This document shows positions 51,654 through 59,745 of a stretch of DNA of 64,000 nucleotides, in pieces. Made by a program: the position numbers and the translations under genes. A model generated the notes under the pieces. It ran no database searches, was not told where the DNA came from, and saw nothing but the letters and a program-made list of their open reading frames with translations. The stretch's first letter is position 1; each line of letters begins with the position of its first letter. This DNA is from Bacteroidales bacterium (GTDB lineage: Bacteria; Bacteroidota; Bacteroidia; Bacteroidales; UBA932). The DNA lies in NCBI GenBank assembly GCA_017428245.1, contig JAFRRF010000003.1, positions 1 to 64,000 on the forward strand, in the 5' to 3' direction.

Positions 51654-53650
51654 TATTCGACCTGCAATCGCCATACAAGCCGACGGGCGACCAGCCGGAA
51701 GCGATCCGGCAAATCGTCGCCTCGATCCGAGAAGGAAACCCGGCCACCACGCTCCTGGGCGTGACCGGCTCGGGCAAGACCTTCACGATGGCCAACGTGA
51801 TTGCACAGCTGAACCGTCCCACACTGATCCTGAGCCACAACAAGACCCTGGCCGCACAGCTCTACGGCGAGTTCAAGAATTTCTTCCCGAAGAACCTGGT
51901 GGAGTATTTCGTCTCGTACTACGATTACTACCAGCCGGAAGCCTATCTGCCCACGACCGACACCTACATCGAGAAAGACCTGAGCATCAACGATGAGATC
52001 GAGAAACTCCGGCTCAGCGCAACGAGCGCCCTTCTGTCGGGCCGCCGCGACGTGGTCGTGGTCTCGTCGGTCTCCTGTCTCTACGGTATCGGGAACCCGG
52101 ACGATTTCCACGAAACGACCGTCCGCGTGGAAACCGGCCAGAAACTCGGCCGGCAGAAATTCCTCTACAGCCTGGTGGATGCCCTGTATTCCCGCAACGA
52201 AGCGGAGTTCAAACGGGGAACATTCCGCGTGAAAGGCGACAGCGTGGATATCTACCTGGCTTACGGCGACTACGGCTGCCGCGTGGTTTTCTTCGGCGAC
52301 GAAATCGAGTCGATCGAGCGCATCGACCCGGTCAGCGGCGCGACGCTCGAGTTCCTGCAGGAAATCGCCATTTATCCGGCAAACAACTTCGTGACCACGA
52401 AGGAACGCACGCGCAACGCCATCGCCACCATCCAGGACGATCTGGTAAAGCAGTGCGCCTATTTTGAGGACATCGGCAAACATCTGGAGGCCAAACGGCT
52501 CAAGACCCGCGTGGAATACGACCTGGAGATGATCAAGGAGATGGGATACTGCCCCGGCATCGAAAACTACTCCCGTTATTTCGACGGACGGAGCGCCGGT
52601 ATGCGGCCATTCTGCCTGATCGACTATTTCCCCGACGATTTCCTTACCTTCATCGACGAGAGCCACGTCACCGTGCCCCAGATCCGTGCGATGTCGGGCG
52701 GTGACCGGAGCCGCAAACAGACCCTCATCGAATATGGTTTCCGTCTCCCCGCAGCGGCCGACAACCGTCCGCTCCGCTTCGACGAATTCGAGGCGCTCGT
52801 AGGTCAGCGGCTCTTCGTGAGCGCCACGCCCGGCGACTATGAACTCGAACAGAGCGGCGGCGTGGTGGTGGAACAGGTGGTGCGTCCTACCGGCCTGCTC
52901 GACCCGCCGATCGAGGTCCGTCCCATCGCAAACCAGATCGACGACCTGCTGGAAGAGATCCAGATCCGGGCCGAGAAAGACGAGCGGGTGCTGGTTACCA
53001 CACTCACCAAACGGATGGCCGAAGAATTGGAGAAATATCTCACGCGGCTCGAGATCCGCACGCGCTACATCCATTCCGATGTCGATACGCTGGAACGCGT
53101 GGAAATACTCGACGACTTCAAGGCCGGCCGTTTCGACGTGCTCGTGGGCGTGAACTTACTGCGCGAGGGCCTCGACCTGCCCACCGTGTCGCTGGTGGCG
53201 ATTCTCGATGCCGACAAGGAGGGGTTCCTGCGTTCCGACCGAAGCCTGACGCAGACCGCCGGCCGCGCCGCACGCAACGTCAACGGCCGCGTCATCATGT
53301 ACGCCGACAAGATCACCGAATCGATGCAGGCTACCATCGACGGGACCAACCGGCGCCGGGCCAAGCAGATGGCCTACAACGAAGCCAACGGCATCGTACC
53401 CACGCAGGTGGGAACCAGCCTGCGCCAGACGGTCCAGTCCTCCCGATACTACTCCGAGCCGGTCGACGACAAGGTCCGCTTCCTCGAAGAAGACCCGGTT
53501 ATCGCCCGGATGAGTCCCGCAGAACTCCGCACGGCCGCCGAAGCGGCGAAAAAGCGGATGGAAGCTGCCGCCGCGCAGCTCGACTTCCTCAACGCCGCCC
53601 GATGGCGCGATGAAATGAAAGCCCTTGAAACCCTTGCAGGAAAGCGATGA
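51650..53650 (+). CDS. uvrB: Excinuclease ABC subunit B
   Basis: A 666-residue UvrB of normal length. Walker A GVTGSGKTFTMANV near residue 38, the beta-hairpin region YYDYYQPEAYLPTTDTYIEKD (shown in part), the helicase motif FIDESHVTVPQ and motif VI QTAGRAARN are all present. The C-terminal UVR motif that binds UvrC is at AEAAKKRMEAAAAQLDFLNAA. Cytoplasmic nucleotide-excision repair. It overlaps both neighbours by four bases, an arrangement suited to coupled translation. Confidence 0.98.
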   Translation: MIFDLQSPYKPTGDQPEAIRQIVASIREGNPATTLLGVTGSGKTFTMANVIAQLNRPTLILSHNKTLAAQLYGEFKNFFPKNLVEYFVSYYDYYQPEAYLPTTDTYIEKDLSINDEIEKLRLSATSALLSGRRDVVVVSSVSCLYGIGNPDDFHETTVRVETGQKLGRQKFLYSLVDALYSRNEAEFKRGTFRVKGDSVDIYLAYGDYGCRVVFFGDEIESIERIDPVSGATLEFLQEIAIYPANNFVTTKERTRNAIATIQDDLVKQCAYFEDIGKHLEAKRLKTRVEYDLEMIKEMGYCPGIENYSRYFDGRSAGMRPFCLIDYFPDDFLTFIDESHVTVPQIRAMSGGDRSRKQTLIEYGFRLPAAADNRPLRFDEFEALVGQRLFVSATPGDYELEQSGGVVVEQVVRPTGLLDPPIEVRPIANQIDDLLEEIQIRAEKDERVLVTTLTKRMAEELEKYLTRLEIRTRYIHSDVDTLERVEILDDFKAGRFDVLVGVNLLREGLDLPTVSLVAILDADKEGFLRSDRSLTQTAGRAARNVNGRVIMYADKITESMQATIDGTNRRRAKQMAYNEANGIVPTQVGTSLRQTVQSSRYYSEPVDDKVRFLEEDPVIARMSPAELRTAAEAAKKRMEAAAAQLDFLNAARWRDEMKALETLAGKR

Positions 53651-55617
53651 AGAACACGATACCCAGAAAATTGCAGGAAATCCTCTCCGACATTTCGGAC
53701 AGGGAGAAAAAAATGCTGCTCTCAGCCTATGAAGCCGCATCTGAAGCCCTCGAAGGGAAAATGCGAAGCAACAGCCATCCGTTCATCGAACACCCGCTCG
53801 CCGTCGCCCATATCGTCTGCAAGGAAATCGGCCTGCGGGCCGACGCTGCCTGCGCCGTCCTGCTCCACGAGGCCAACCGCTTCCAGACCGACAAAGTATC
53901 CGAACTCAACCATACGCCGCTGCTGGAATCTTTCCGCGCGGAGTATCCGAAGAATATCATCGAAATCATCGAAGGCCTCAACAACATCTCGAACATCCAG
54001 TTGCAGGAGGCCAATCTCGACGAGGAGCGCTACCGCAAGCTTATCATCTCCTACTCCACCGACCCGCGCGTAATCCTGATCAAACTCGCCGACCGGCTCG
54101 AGGTGATGCGCAGCATCAATATCCTGCCGCCGGCCAAGCGCACGAAGAAACTGATGGAGACGATGATGCTCTACATCCCGCTGGCGCACCAGCTCGGCCT
54201 GTACCGCATCAAAAGCGAGATGGAAGACATCTTCCTCAAATACACCGAGCCGGAGCGCTATAAGGAGATCGTCCGGAAAATCAAGGAAACGGAACCCCAA
54301 CGGGAGACCCTCGTTCAGCGATTCATCAATCCGCTCCGCGAGAAACTCGACCGCGAAGGCATCCGCTATACGCTCAAGGCACGCACCAAGAGCCCGTACT
54401 CGATCTGGCGGAAGATGCAGGCGCAACAGATCACCTTCGACAAGGTGTACGACCTCTTCGCGATGCGCTTCATCATCGAATGCGACGGTGACCACGCCCA
54501 GGAAGAAGCTCTATGCTGGAAGGTCTATTCGCTGGTGACGGAAGAGTACGAACCCGACACCAAACGCCTGCGCGACTGGATCTCAAAACCGCGCGACAAC
54601 GGATACGAGTCGCTCCACACCACCGTCAAGACGGCCGAAGGACTGCCCGTGGAAGTGCAGATCCGTACCCGGAGGATGGACTATGTCGCCGAGCAGGGCG
54701 CAGCCGCCCACTGGTCATACAAAGGAATCCAGAGCAAGGACCGTCTGACCGACTGGCTCAACCAGGTGCGCGACCTGATGCAGAGCGATGAAGAAGAAAA
54801 ATATGAACACGCGTCGATCGCGCTGCAGGAGATCCTGGTCTATACTCCGACCGGCGACCTGCGGCAGCTGCGCGCGGGCAGTTCCGTGCTCGACTTCGCG
54901 TTCGAGATCCACTCGAACCTCGGACTGCGCTGTACCGGCGCCCGGGTCAACGGGAAGATGTGTTCGATCCGCGAAAAACTCCATACGGGCGACGTGGTCG
55001 AAATCATCAGCAGCAAGAACCAGCGGCCCACGGCCGACTGGTTGAACTTCGTAGTCTCATCGAAAGCCCGCTCCAAGATCAAGCAGAAGCTCAAGGAAGA
55101 GGAGCACGCCCGGGCCGCGGCAGGCAAGGAACTCCTGGCCCGCCGGCTCAAGAACTGGAAGATGGTCATCACCGACGCCGACCTGACCGCATTGGCCAAG
55201 ATGTACAAAATCGGTACGATCAACGAGTTTTTCGGTGCCCTGGGCAACGGGCAGATCGACGTGGCCGTCGTCAAGGATTATCTCACCCGCAAGATGGAAG
55301 CGGAGCCGGCAGCCGCTACGCGGCAGTCCGGGACCGACCACGGCGAGCGGACGACCGGCGTGGCCAGCGGCGAGTTCATCATCGACCGCCGCCTGATGGG
55401 CGTGGAACTGAAACTGGCCAAATGCTGCACGCCGTCCTACGGCGATCCGATCTTCGGCTTCATCACCATCCGCGACGGCATCAAGATCCACCGCGAGAAC
55501 TGTCCCAATGCCGCCCGCCTGCGCGAGAACTATCCTTACCGGATGATCGAAGTCAGTTGGAAACCCAAACAGAAAGATGGAGAAAAAGGAGATACAAATA
55601 AGAGGCGCCAGGGTTAA
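53647..55617 (+). CDS. relA: RelA-like (p)ppGpp synthetase with degenerate hydrolase domain and no ACT domain
   Basis: A 656-residue RSH protein. The HD hydrolase domain (about 20-200) is degenerate: the usual HDxxED reads His74-Glu-Ala-Asn-Arg-Phe, and ADRLHNM reads ADRLEVM (149-154). The synthetase domain looks intact (RTKSPYSIWRKMQ 246-258, DLFAMRFI, NGYESLHTTV, VEVQIRTRRMDY). TGS is about 394-460, and a zinc-finger-type domain with CCTPSYGD (593-600) is near the end. The C-terminal ACT/RRM domain normally following is missing: only about 20 basic residues remain. Most likely a synthetase-only enzyme. Its last 41 bases overlap uvrA in another frame. Confidence 0.93.
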   Translation: MKNTIPRKLQEILSDISDREKKMLLSAYEAASEALEGKMRSNSHPFIEHPLAVAHIVCKEIGLRADAACAVLLHEANRFQTDKVSELNHTPLLESFRAEYPKNIIEIIEGLNNISNIQLQEANLDEERYRKLIISYSTDPRVILIKLADRLEVMRSINILPPAKRTKKLMETMMLYIPLAHQLGLYRIKSEMEDIFLKYTEPERYKEIVRKIKETEPQRETLVQRFINPLREKLDREGIRYTLKARTKSPYSIWRKMQAQQITFDKVYDLFAMRFIIECDGDHAQEEALCWKVYSLVTEEYEPDTKRLRDWISKPRDNGYESLHTTVKTAEGLPVEVQIRTRRMDYVAEQGAAAHWSYKGIQSKDRLTDWLNQVRDLMQSDEEEKYEHASIALQEILVYTPTGDLRQLRAGSSVLDFAFEIHSNLGLRCTGARVNGKMCSIREKLHTGDVVEIISSKNQRPTADWLNFVVSSKARSKIKQKLKEEEHARAAAGKELLARRLKNWKMVITDADLTALAKMYKIGTINEFFGALGNGQIDVAVVKDYLTRKMEAEPAAATRQSGTDHGERTTGVASGEFIIDRRLMGVELKLAKCCTPSYGDPIFGFITIRDGIKIHRENCPNAARLRENYPYRMIEVSWKPKQKDGEKGDTNKRRQG

Positions 55618-58369
55618 CAACCTGCAGAACATCGACCTGGACATTCCGCTGGGGAAACTGGTGGTGATCACCGGCATTTCCGGCAGCGGGAAGAGTTCGC
55701 TCGCTTTCGACACGCTGTTCGCCGAAGGTCAGCGCCGCTTCGCGGAAAGCCTCTCCTCCTTCGCACGGCAGTTCCTCGGACGGATGAACAAGCCCGATGT
55801 CGACATGATCAGCGGCATTCCGCCGGCTATCGCCATCGAGCAGAAGGTCAACACCCGCAACCCGCGTTCCACTGTCGGGACAAATACCGAGATTTACGAC
55901 CACCTGCGCCTGCTCTTCGCCCGCATCGGCAAGACCTATTCCCCGGTTTCCGGCCGGGAAGTGCGCTGCGACACGGCCAAAAATGTGGTGGACTATCTGG
56001 TCTCCCTCGAGAAAGGGACCTCGGCCCTCATCCTGGCCGACATCCGCTGGAAGGAAGAGGGAAAGATCGAGAAACTCCTGAACCTCAAGGAAGAAGGCTT
56101 CACCCGCCTGGCTACGCGCGAAGGCCGCTATGCCAAGATGGAAGAAGCCCTGCAGCATATCGGGGATTTCGGAGACGAGTGGTTGCTGCTGGTCGACCGT
56201 CTTACCGTGGATGACGATGAAGACACCGTCAGCCGCGCACTCGATTCCGTCCAGACCGCCTTCGAAAAAGGAGGAGGCTACCTCTGCCTGTGGAACGAAA
56301 AGGCGGGAGCGCGCAATTTCTCGAATCTGTTCGAGGCCGACGGCATCCGCTTCGAGAAGCCTTCGGAGCACCTGTTCAGCTACAACAGCCCGCTGGGCGC
56401 CTGCCCGGTCTGCGGCGGCTACGGCAAGACCATCGGCATCGACGAAGCCCTCGTCGTACCCGACCCCACCCTGAGCGTCTATCAGGGAGCCATCGCCTGC
56501 TGGCGGGGCGAGGTAATGAAACAGCTCAACGACGAGCTGGTGATGAACGCCTACAAGTTCGACTTCCCGATCCACAAGCCCTACATCGAGCTCACGCCAG
56601 CGCAGAAAAAACTGCTCTGGGACGGCAACGAGTATTTCACCGGCATCAACGCTTTCTTCAAATGGGTCGAGAGCCAGCGCTACAAGATCCAGTACAAGTA
56701 TATGCTCAGCCGCTACTCGGGCAAGACCACCTGTCCCGCCTGCGGCGGATCGAGACTCCGTCCGGAAGCCCTCTACGTAAAAGTCGGCGGACACGACATC
56801 CACGAACTGATGTCGATGCCGATCGGAGAACTGGCGACCTTTTTCGACACGCTCGAACTCGACGATTACGACCGCACGGTGGCCGAACGGCCGCTGCGCG
56901 AAATCCGTTCCCGCCTGAAATATATCTGCGACGTGGGACTCGGCTATCTGACCCTGAACCGGGCTTCCAACACGCTCAGTGGCGGCGAAAGCCAGCGCAT
57001 CAACCTGGTCAGCTCGCTGGGAAACAATCTGGTCGGCTCGATGTACATCCTCGACGAACCGAGCATCGGCCTTCACGAGCGCGACACCCGGCGTCTGATC
57101 GGCGTGCTCAAGCGCCTGCGTGACCTGGGCAACACCGTAATCGTGGTGGAGCACGACCGGCACATCATCGACGCGGCCGACCAGTTGATCGACATCGGCC
57201 CGCTGGCCGGCAAGGAAGGCGGCCGCGTGGTTTTCCAGGGCCGGATCGACGAGGGCCTGAAGGCAGGTGCCCGGTCTCTCACGCTCGACTATCTGTCCGG
57301 TGTGCGGAAGATTCCCGTGCCGAAGCGCAAACGCAGCTGGAAATACGCCGTGGAAGTGGCGGGAGCACGGGAAAACAATCTCAAGAACATTGACGTCCGC
57401 TTCCCGTTGCGCTGCCTGACCGTCGTCACGGGTGTTAGCGGCAGCGGCAAGAGCTCGCTGGTGGGCGACATCCTCTACCCCGCCCTCTATCGCCATCTCA
57501 ACCAGGTCGGCAGCAAGCCCGGCATATTCAAAGAACTACGGGGCGACCTCGGCAAGGTCGCAGCGGTCGAATACATCGACCAGAATCCCATCGGAAAGAG
57601 TTCACGCTCGAATCCCGTAACCTATCTCAAGGTTTACGACGACATCAGGCGGCTCTTTTCCGAGCAGCCCTACGCCAAGATGAACGGCTACGGGCATTCG
57701 CATTTCTCGTTCAACATCGACGGCGGCCGCTGTCCCGAATGTCTGGGCGAAGGCGTAATCCGCATCCCGATGCAGTTCATGGCCGACGTGGAGATGGCCT
57801 GCGAGGCTTGCGGAGGCAAGCGTTTCCAGAGCGACATCCTGGAGGTGAAATACCAGGGGAAGGACATCAGCGACGTACTCGATATGAGCGTGGAAGAAGC
57901 CATCGCCTTTTTTGGGTCGCAGACCGATCCGATGGCCCGCCGCATTGCAGAGCGGCTGCAGCCGCTGGTCGACGTGGGACTCTCCTATCTGAGCCTCGGA
58001 CAGAGCAGCAGTTCGCTCAGCGGCGGCGAAAGCCAGCGCATCAAACTCGCGTCATTCCTGGGCAAGGAATTCGACAGCAAGGGTTCCATTCTCTTCGTAT
58101 TCGACGAACCGACTACGGGCCTGCATTTTCACGACATCGAAAAGTTGCTCAAGGCTTTCGACGCACTGATCGACAGAGGCCACTCCGTTCTGGTGGTGGA
58201 GCACAATCTCGACGTGATCCGCGCCGCCGACTGGGTGATCGACCTGGGGCCCGACGCCGGAGACGAGGGCGGCCGGGTCGTGTTCGAAGGGACGCCGGAA
58301 GACCTGGCAAACGCCAGGACCTGGACCGGTCGGGCCCTCCGCGAAGAAATGAATGTGACAGAACAATAA
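55577..58369 (+). CDS. uvrA: Excinuclease ABC subunit A
   Basis: A 930-residue ABC-type damage sensor. Both ATPase halves are present: P-loops GISGSGKS (33-40) and GVSGSGKSS, two LSGGESQRI signatures, and Walker B with ILDEPSIGLH and VFDEPTTGLH. The C-terminal zinc module is intact (CPECLGEG and CEACGG). The first zinc module lacks its first Cys pair; only CPVCGGYG remains, with LFEADGIRF before it. The start MEKKEIQIRGARVNNLQNI matches the family N-terminus, so the 41-base overlap with relA is probably real. It works with the UvrB encoded two genes upstream. Confidence 0.97.
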   Translation: MEKKEIQIRGARVNNLQNIDLDIPLGKLVVITGISGSGKSSLAFDTLFAEGQRRFAESLSSFARQFLGRMNKPDVDMISGIPPAIAIEQKVNTRNPRSTVGTNTEIYDHLRLLFARIGKTYSPVSGREVRCDTAKNVVDYLVSLEKGTSALILADIRWKEEGKIEKLLNLKEEGFTRLATREGRYAKMEEALQHIGDFGDEWLLLVDRLTVDDDEDTVSRALDSVQTAFEKGGGYLCLWNEKAGARNFSNLFEADGIRFEKPSEHLFSYNSPLGACPVCGGYGKTIGIDEALVVPDPTLSVYQGAIACWRGEVMKQLNDELVMNAYKFDFPIHKPYIELTPAQKKLLWDGNEYFTGINAFFKWVESQRYKIQYKYMLSRYSGKTTCPACGGSRLRPEALYVKVGGHDIHELMSMPIGELATFFDTLELDDYDRTVAERPLREIRSRLKYICDVGLGYLTLNRASNTLSGGESQRINLVSSLGNNLVGSMYILDEPSIGLHERDTRRLIGVLKRLRDLGNTVIVVEHDRHIIDAADQLIDIGPLAGKEGGRVVFQGRIDEGLKAGARSLTLDYLSGVRKIPVPKRKRSWKYAVEVAGARENNLKNIDVRFPLRCLTVVTGVSGSGKSSLVGDILYPALYRHLNQVGSKPGIFKELRGDLGKVAAVEYIDQNPIGKSSRSNPVTYLKVYDDIRRLFSEQPYAKMNGYGHSHFSFNIDGGRCPECLGEGVIRIPMQFMADVEMACEACGGKRFQSDILEVKYQGKDISDVLDMSVEEAIAFFGSQTDPMARRIAERLQPLVDVGLSYLSLGQSSSSLSGGESQRIKLASFLGKEFDSKGSILFVFDEPTTGLHFHDIEKLLKAFDALIDRGHSVLVVEHNLDVIRAADWVIDLGPDAGDEGGRVVFEGTPEDLANARTWTGRALREEMNVTEQ

Positions 58370-58377
58370 ACTTGACT

Positions 58378-59502
58378 ATGACAATAACCATCAAAGAGGT
58401 TGCCAGCCGGCGGGATTTGCGGCGCTTCGTCCATTTCCCGAACGAATTCTACAAGGACAACAAGTATTATGTCCCGACACTGGAAAGCGGCGACCTCGAA
58501 ACACTGGATCCGAAAAAGAACCACGCCTTCGAATTCTGCGAAGGCAAATACTGGATGGCCTACGACGAAGGCGGCAAAGCCGTGGGGCGCATCGCCGGCA
58601 TCATCAATTACAAGTACAACGAGAAGATCGGCGCAAAGCAGGCCCGTTTCGGCTTTATGGACTTCGTCGACGACGATGCGGTCGTCGACGCACTGTTCGA
58701 CACGGTCGAGGCCTGGGCGCGGGAAAAAGGGATGACCGTGATGAACGGTCCGCTCGGCTTCCTGGAGTTCGACGCGTCGGGCGTGCTGGTGGCGGGTTTC
58801 GACGAACTGCCGACGGCCTACGGCAAATACAATCATCCCTACTACGAGCCGCAGCTATTGCGCCGGGGCTACCGGAAAGACACAGACTGGGTTGAGTATC
58901 AACTGATTATGCCCGACGACATCGACCAATGGTTCACCCGGCCGGCGAAACTGGTCGCGATGCGCTACCATCTCCGCCAAGCCGACATCAGCACCAAGAA
59001 GAAGATGGTGTCGTATTTCCCCGAATGCGCGCAGGTACTCAACGAGACCTACCGCGACATCCACGGTTTCTCCGAGTTGTCGAAGGGGCAGATCGACGAT
59101 CTGATGAAGCAGTTCGTGCCGAATCTGAACGTCGATTTCGTATCGGTGATTCTCGACGAGAGCGACAGGGTGGTGGCCTTCGGCATCAGCATGCCTTCGC
59201 TGTCGAAGGCATTGCAAAAGTGCAAGGGACGGCTTTATCCGTTCGGTTTCCGCCACGTCCTCCACGCCATCCGTCACAACGATACGCTCGATCTCCTGCT
59301 GATCGGCATCCGGGACGAGTACAAGAACAAAGGGCTCAACGCCATGATTTTCGACAAGATCGCCCCCGCCATCCACCGCTACGGCATCCGCTATGTCGAA
59401 ACCACCCGCGAACTCGAAGACAACAACAGCGTCCAGAACATGTGGAACCGCTTCGAAAACCGCCTCCACAAGCGCGCCAGATGCTACATAAAAGAACTAT
59501 AA
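58378..59502 (+). CDS. GNAT-like acetyltransferase of unknown substrate
   Basis: A 374-residue cytoplasmic protein eight bases after uvrA. Two GNAT-like halves are suggested: an N-terminal one (FPNEFYKDNKYYVPTL, GRIAGIINYKYN) and a C-terminal one (LLLIGIRDEYKNKGLNAMIF, resembling an acetyl-CoA-binding loop). It resembles conserved Bacteroidota proteins of this type, but I cannot name a substrate. The start MTITIKEVASRRDL is chosen because the upstream extension of the frame is out of register within uvrA. Confidence 0.78.
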   Translation: MTITIKEVASRRDLRRFVHFPNEFYKDNKYYVPTLESGDLETLDPKKNHAFEFCEGKYWMAYDEGGKAVGRIAGIINYKYNEKIGAKQARFGFMDFVDDDAVVDALFDTVEAWAREKGMTVMNGPLGFLEFDASGVLVAGFDELPTAYGKYNHPYYEPQLLRRGYRKDTDWVEYQLIMPDDIDQWFTRPAKLVAMRYHLRQADISTKKKMVSYFPECAQVLNETYRDIHGFSELSKGQIDDLMKQFVPNLNVDFVSVILDESDRVVAFGISMPSLSKALQKCKGRLYPFGFRHVLHAIRHNDTLDLLLIGIRDEYKNKGLNAMIFDKIAPAIHRYGIRYVETTRELEDNNSVQNMWNRFENRLHKRARCYIKEL

Positions 59503-59514
59503 CATAATAATTAT

Positions 59515-59591
59515 GTCAGGCTCCGGCTTTGCATTTTTGTCGCTAACATATTAGGAGAGATGCTCCCAAAATGCAAAGCCATCCGCCTGAC
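59515..59591. repeat. Inverted repeat after the acetyltransferase gene
   Basis: Perfect 13-base arms GGCTTTGCATTTT (59525-59537) and AAAATGCAAAGCC (59568-59580), extended by GTCAGG (59515-59520) and CCTGAC (59586-59591) after a four- to five-base bulge. It may act as a terminator for the uvrA operon. Confidence 0.7.
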
Positions 59592-59608
59592 AAATGTGTG
59601 CAAAATGA

Positions 59609-59731
59609 ATCTTTTCGGTTATTGTCTCAGGAAACTGTGCCACCCTCGGCAACATAAGAGGGAGGGGCCCAAGCTATGCTTGGGAGGGGTCGCGCTTGCG
59701 CGACGTTTCAAGAGACAATAACCGAAAAGAT
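59609..59731. mobile_element. MITE-like element with 20-bp terminal inverted repeats
   Basis: Twenty-base perfect terminal inverted repeats at 59609-59628 and 59712-59731 (ATCTTTTCGGTT... and its complement) bound a 123-base element. Inside are two perfect hairpins: CCCAAGC/GCTTGGG around TAT (59668-59684) and GTCGCGC/GCGCGAC around TT (59689-59704), each preceded by GGGAGGGG-like tracts. No coding potential. A non-autonomous transposable element or a structured RNA are both possible; no clear target-site duplication was found by eye. Confidence 0.6.
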
Positions 59732-59745
59732 CAAAAAATAACTGA

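Larger units (their letters stand above)
59503..59745. other. Intergenic repeat region between the acetyltransferase and esterase genes
   Basis: This 243-base gap is filled by two separate inverted-repeat structures (59515-59591 and 59609-59731), leaving 14 bases before the esterase start. I see no gene and no clear promoter element in it. Transcription of the esterase operon may start within or be affected by the repeats. Confidence 0.6.

Noticed and set aside
51383..53074. Minus-strand 563-codon frame opposite uvrB and the amidase
   Set aside because: Antisense shadow; uvrB is fully supported by helicase motifs.
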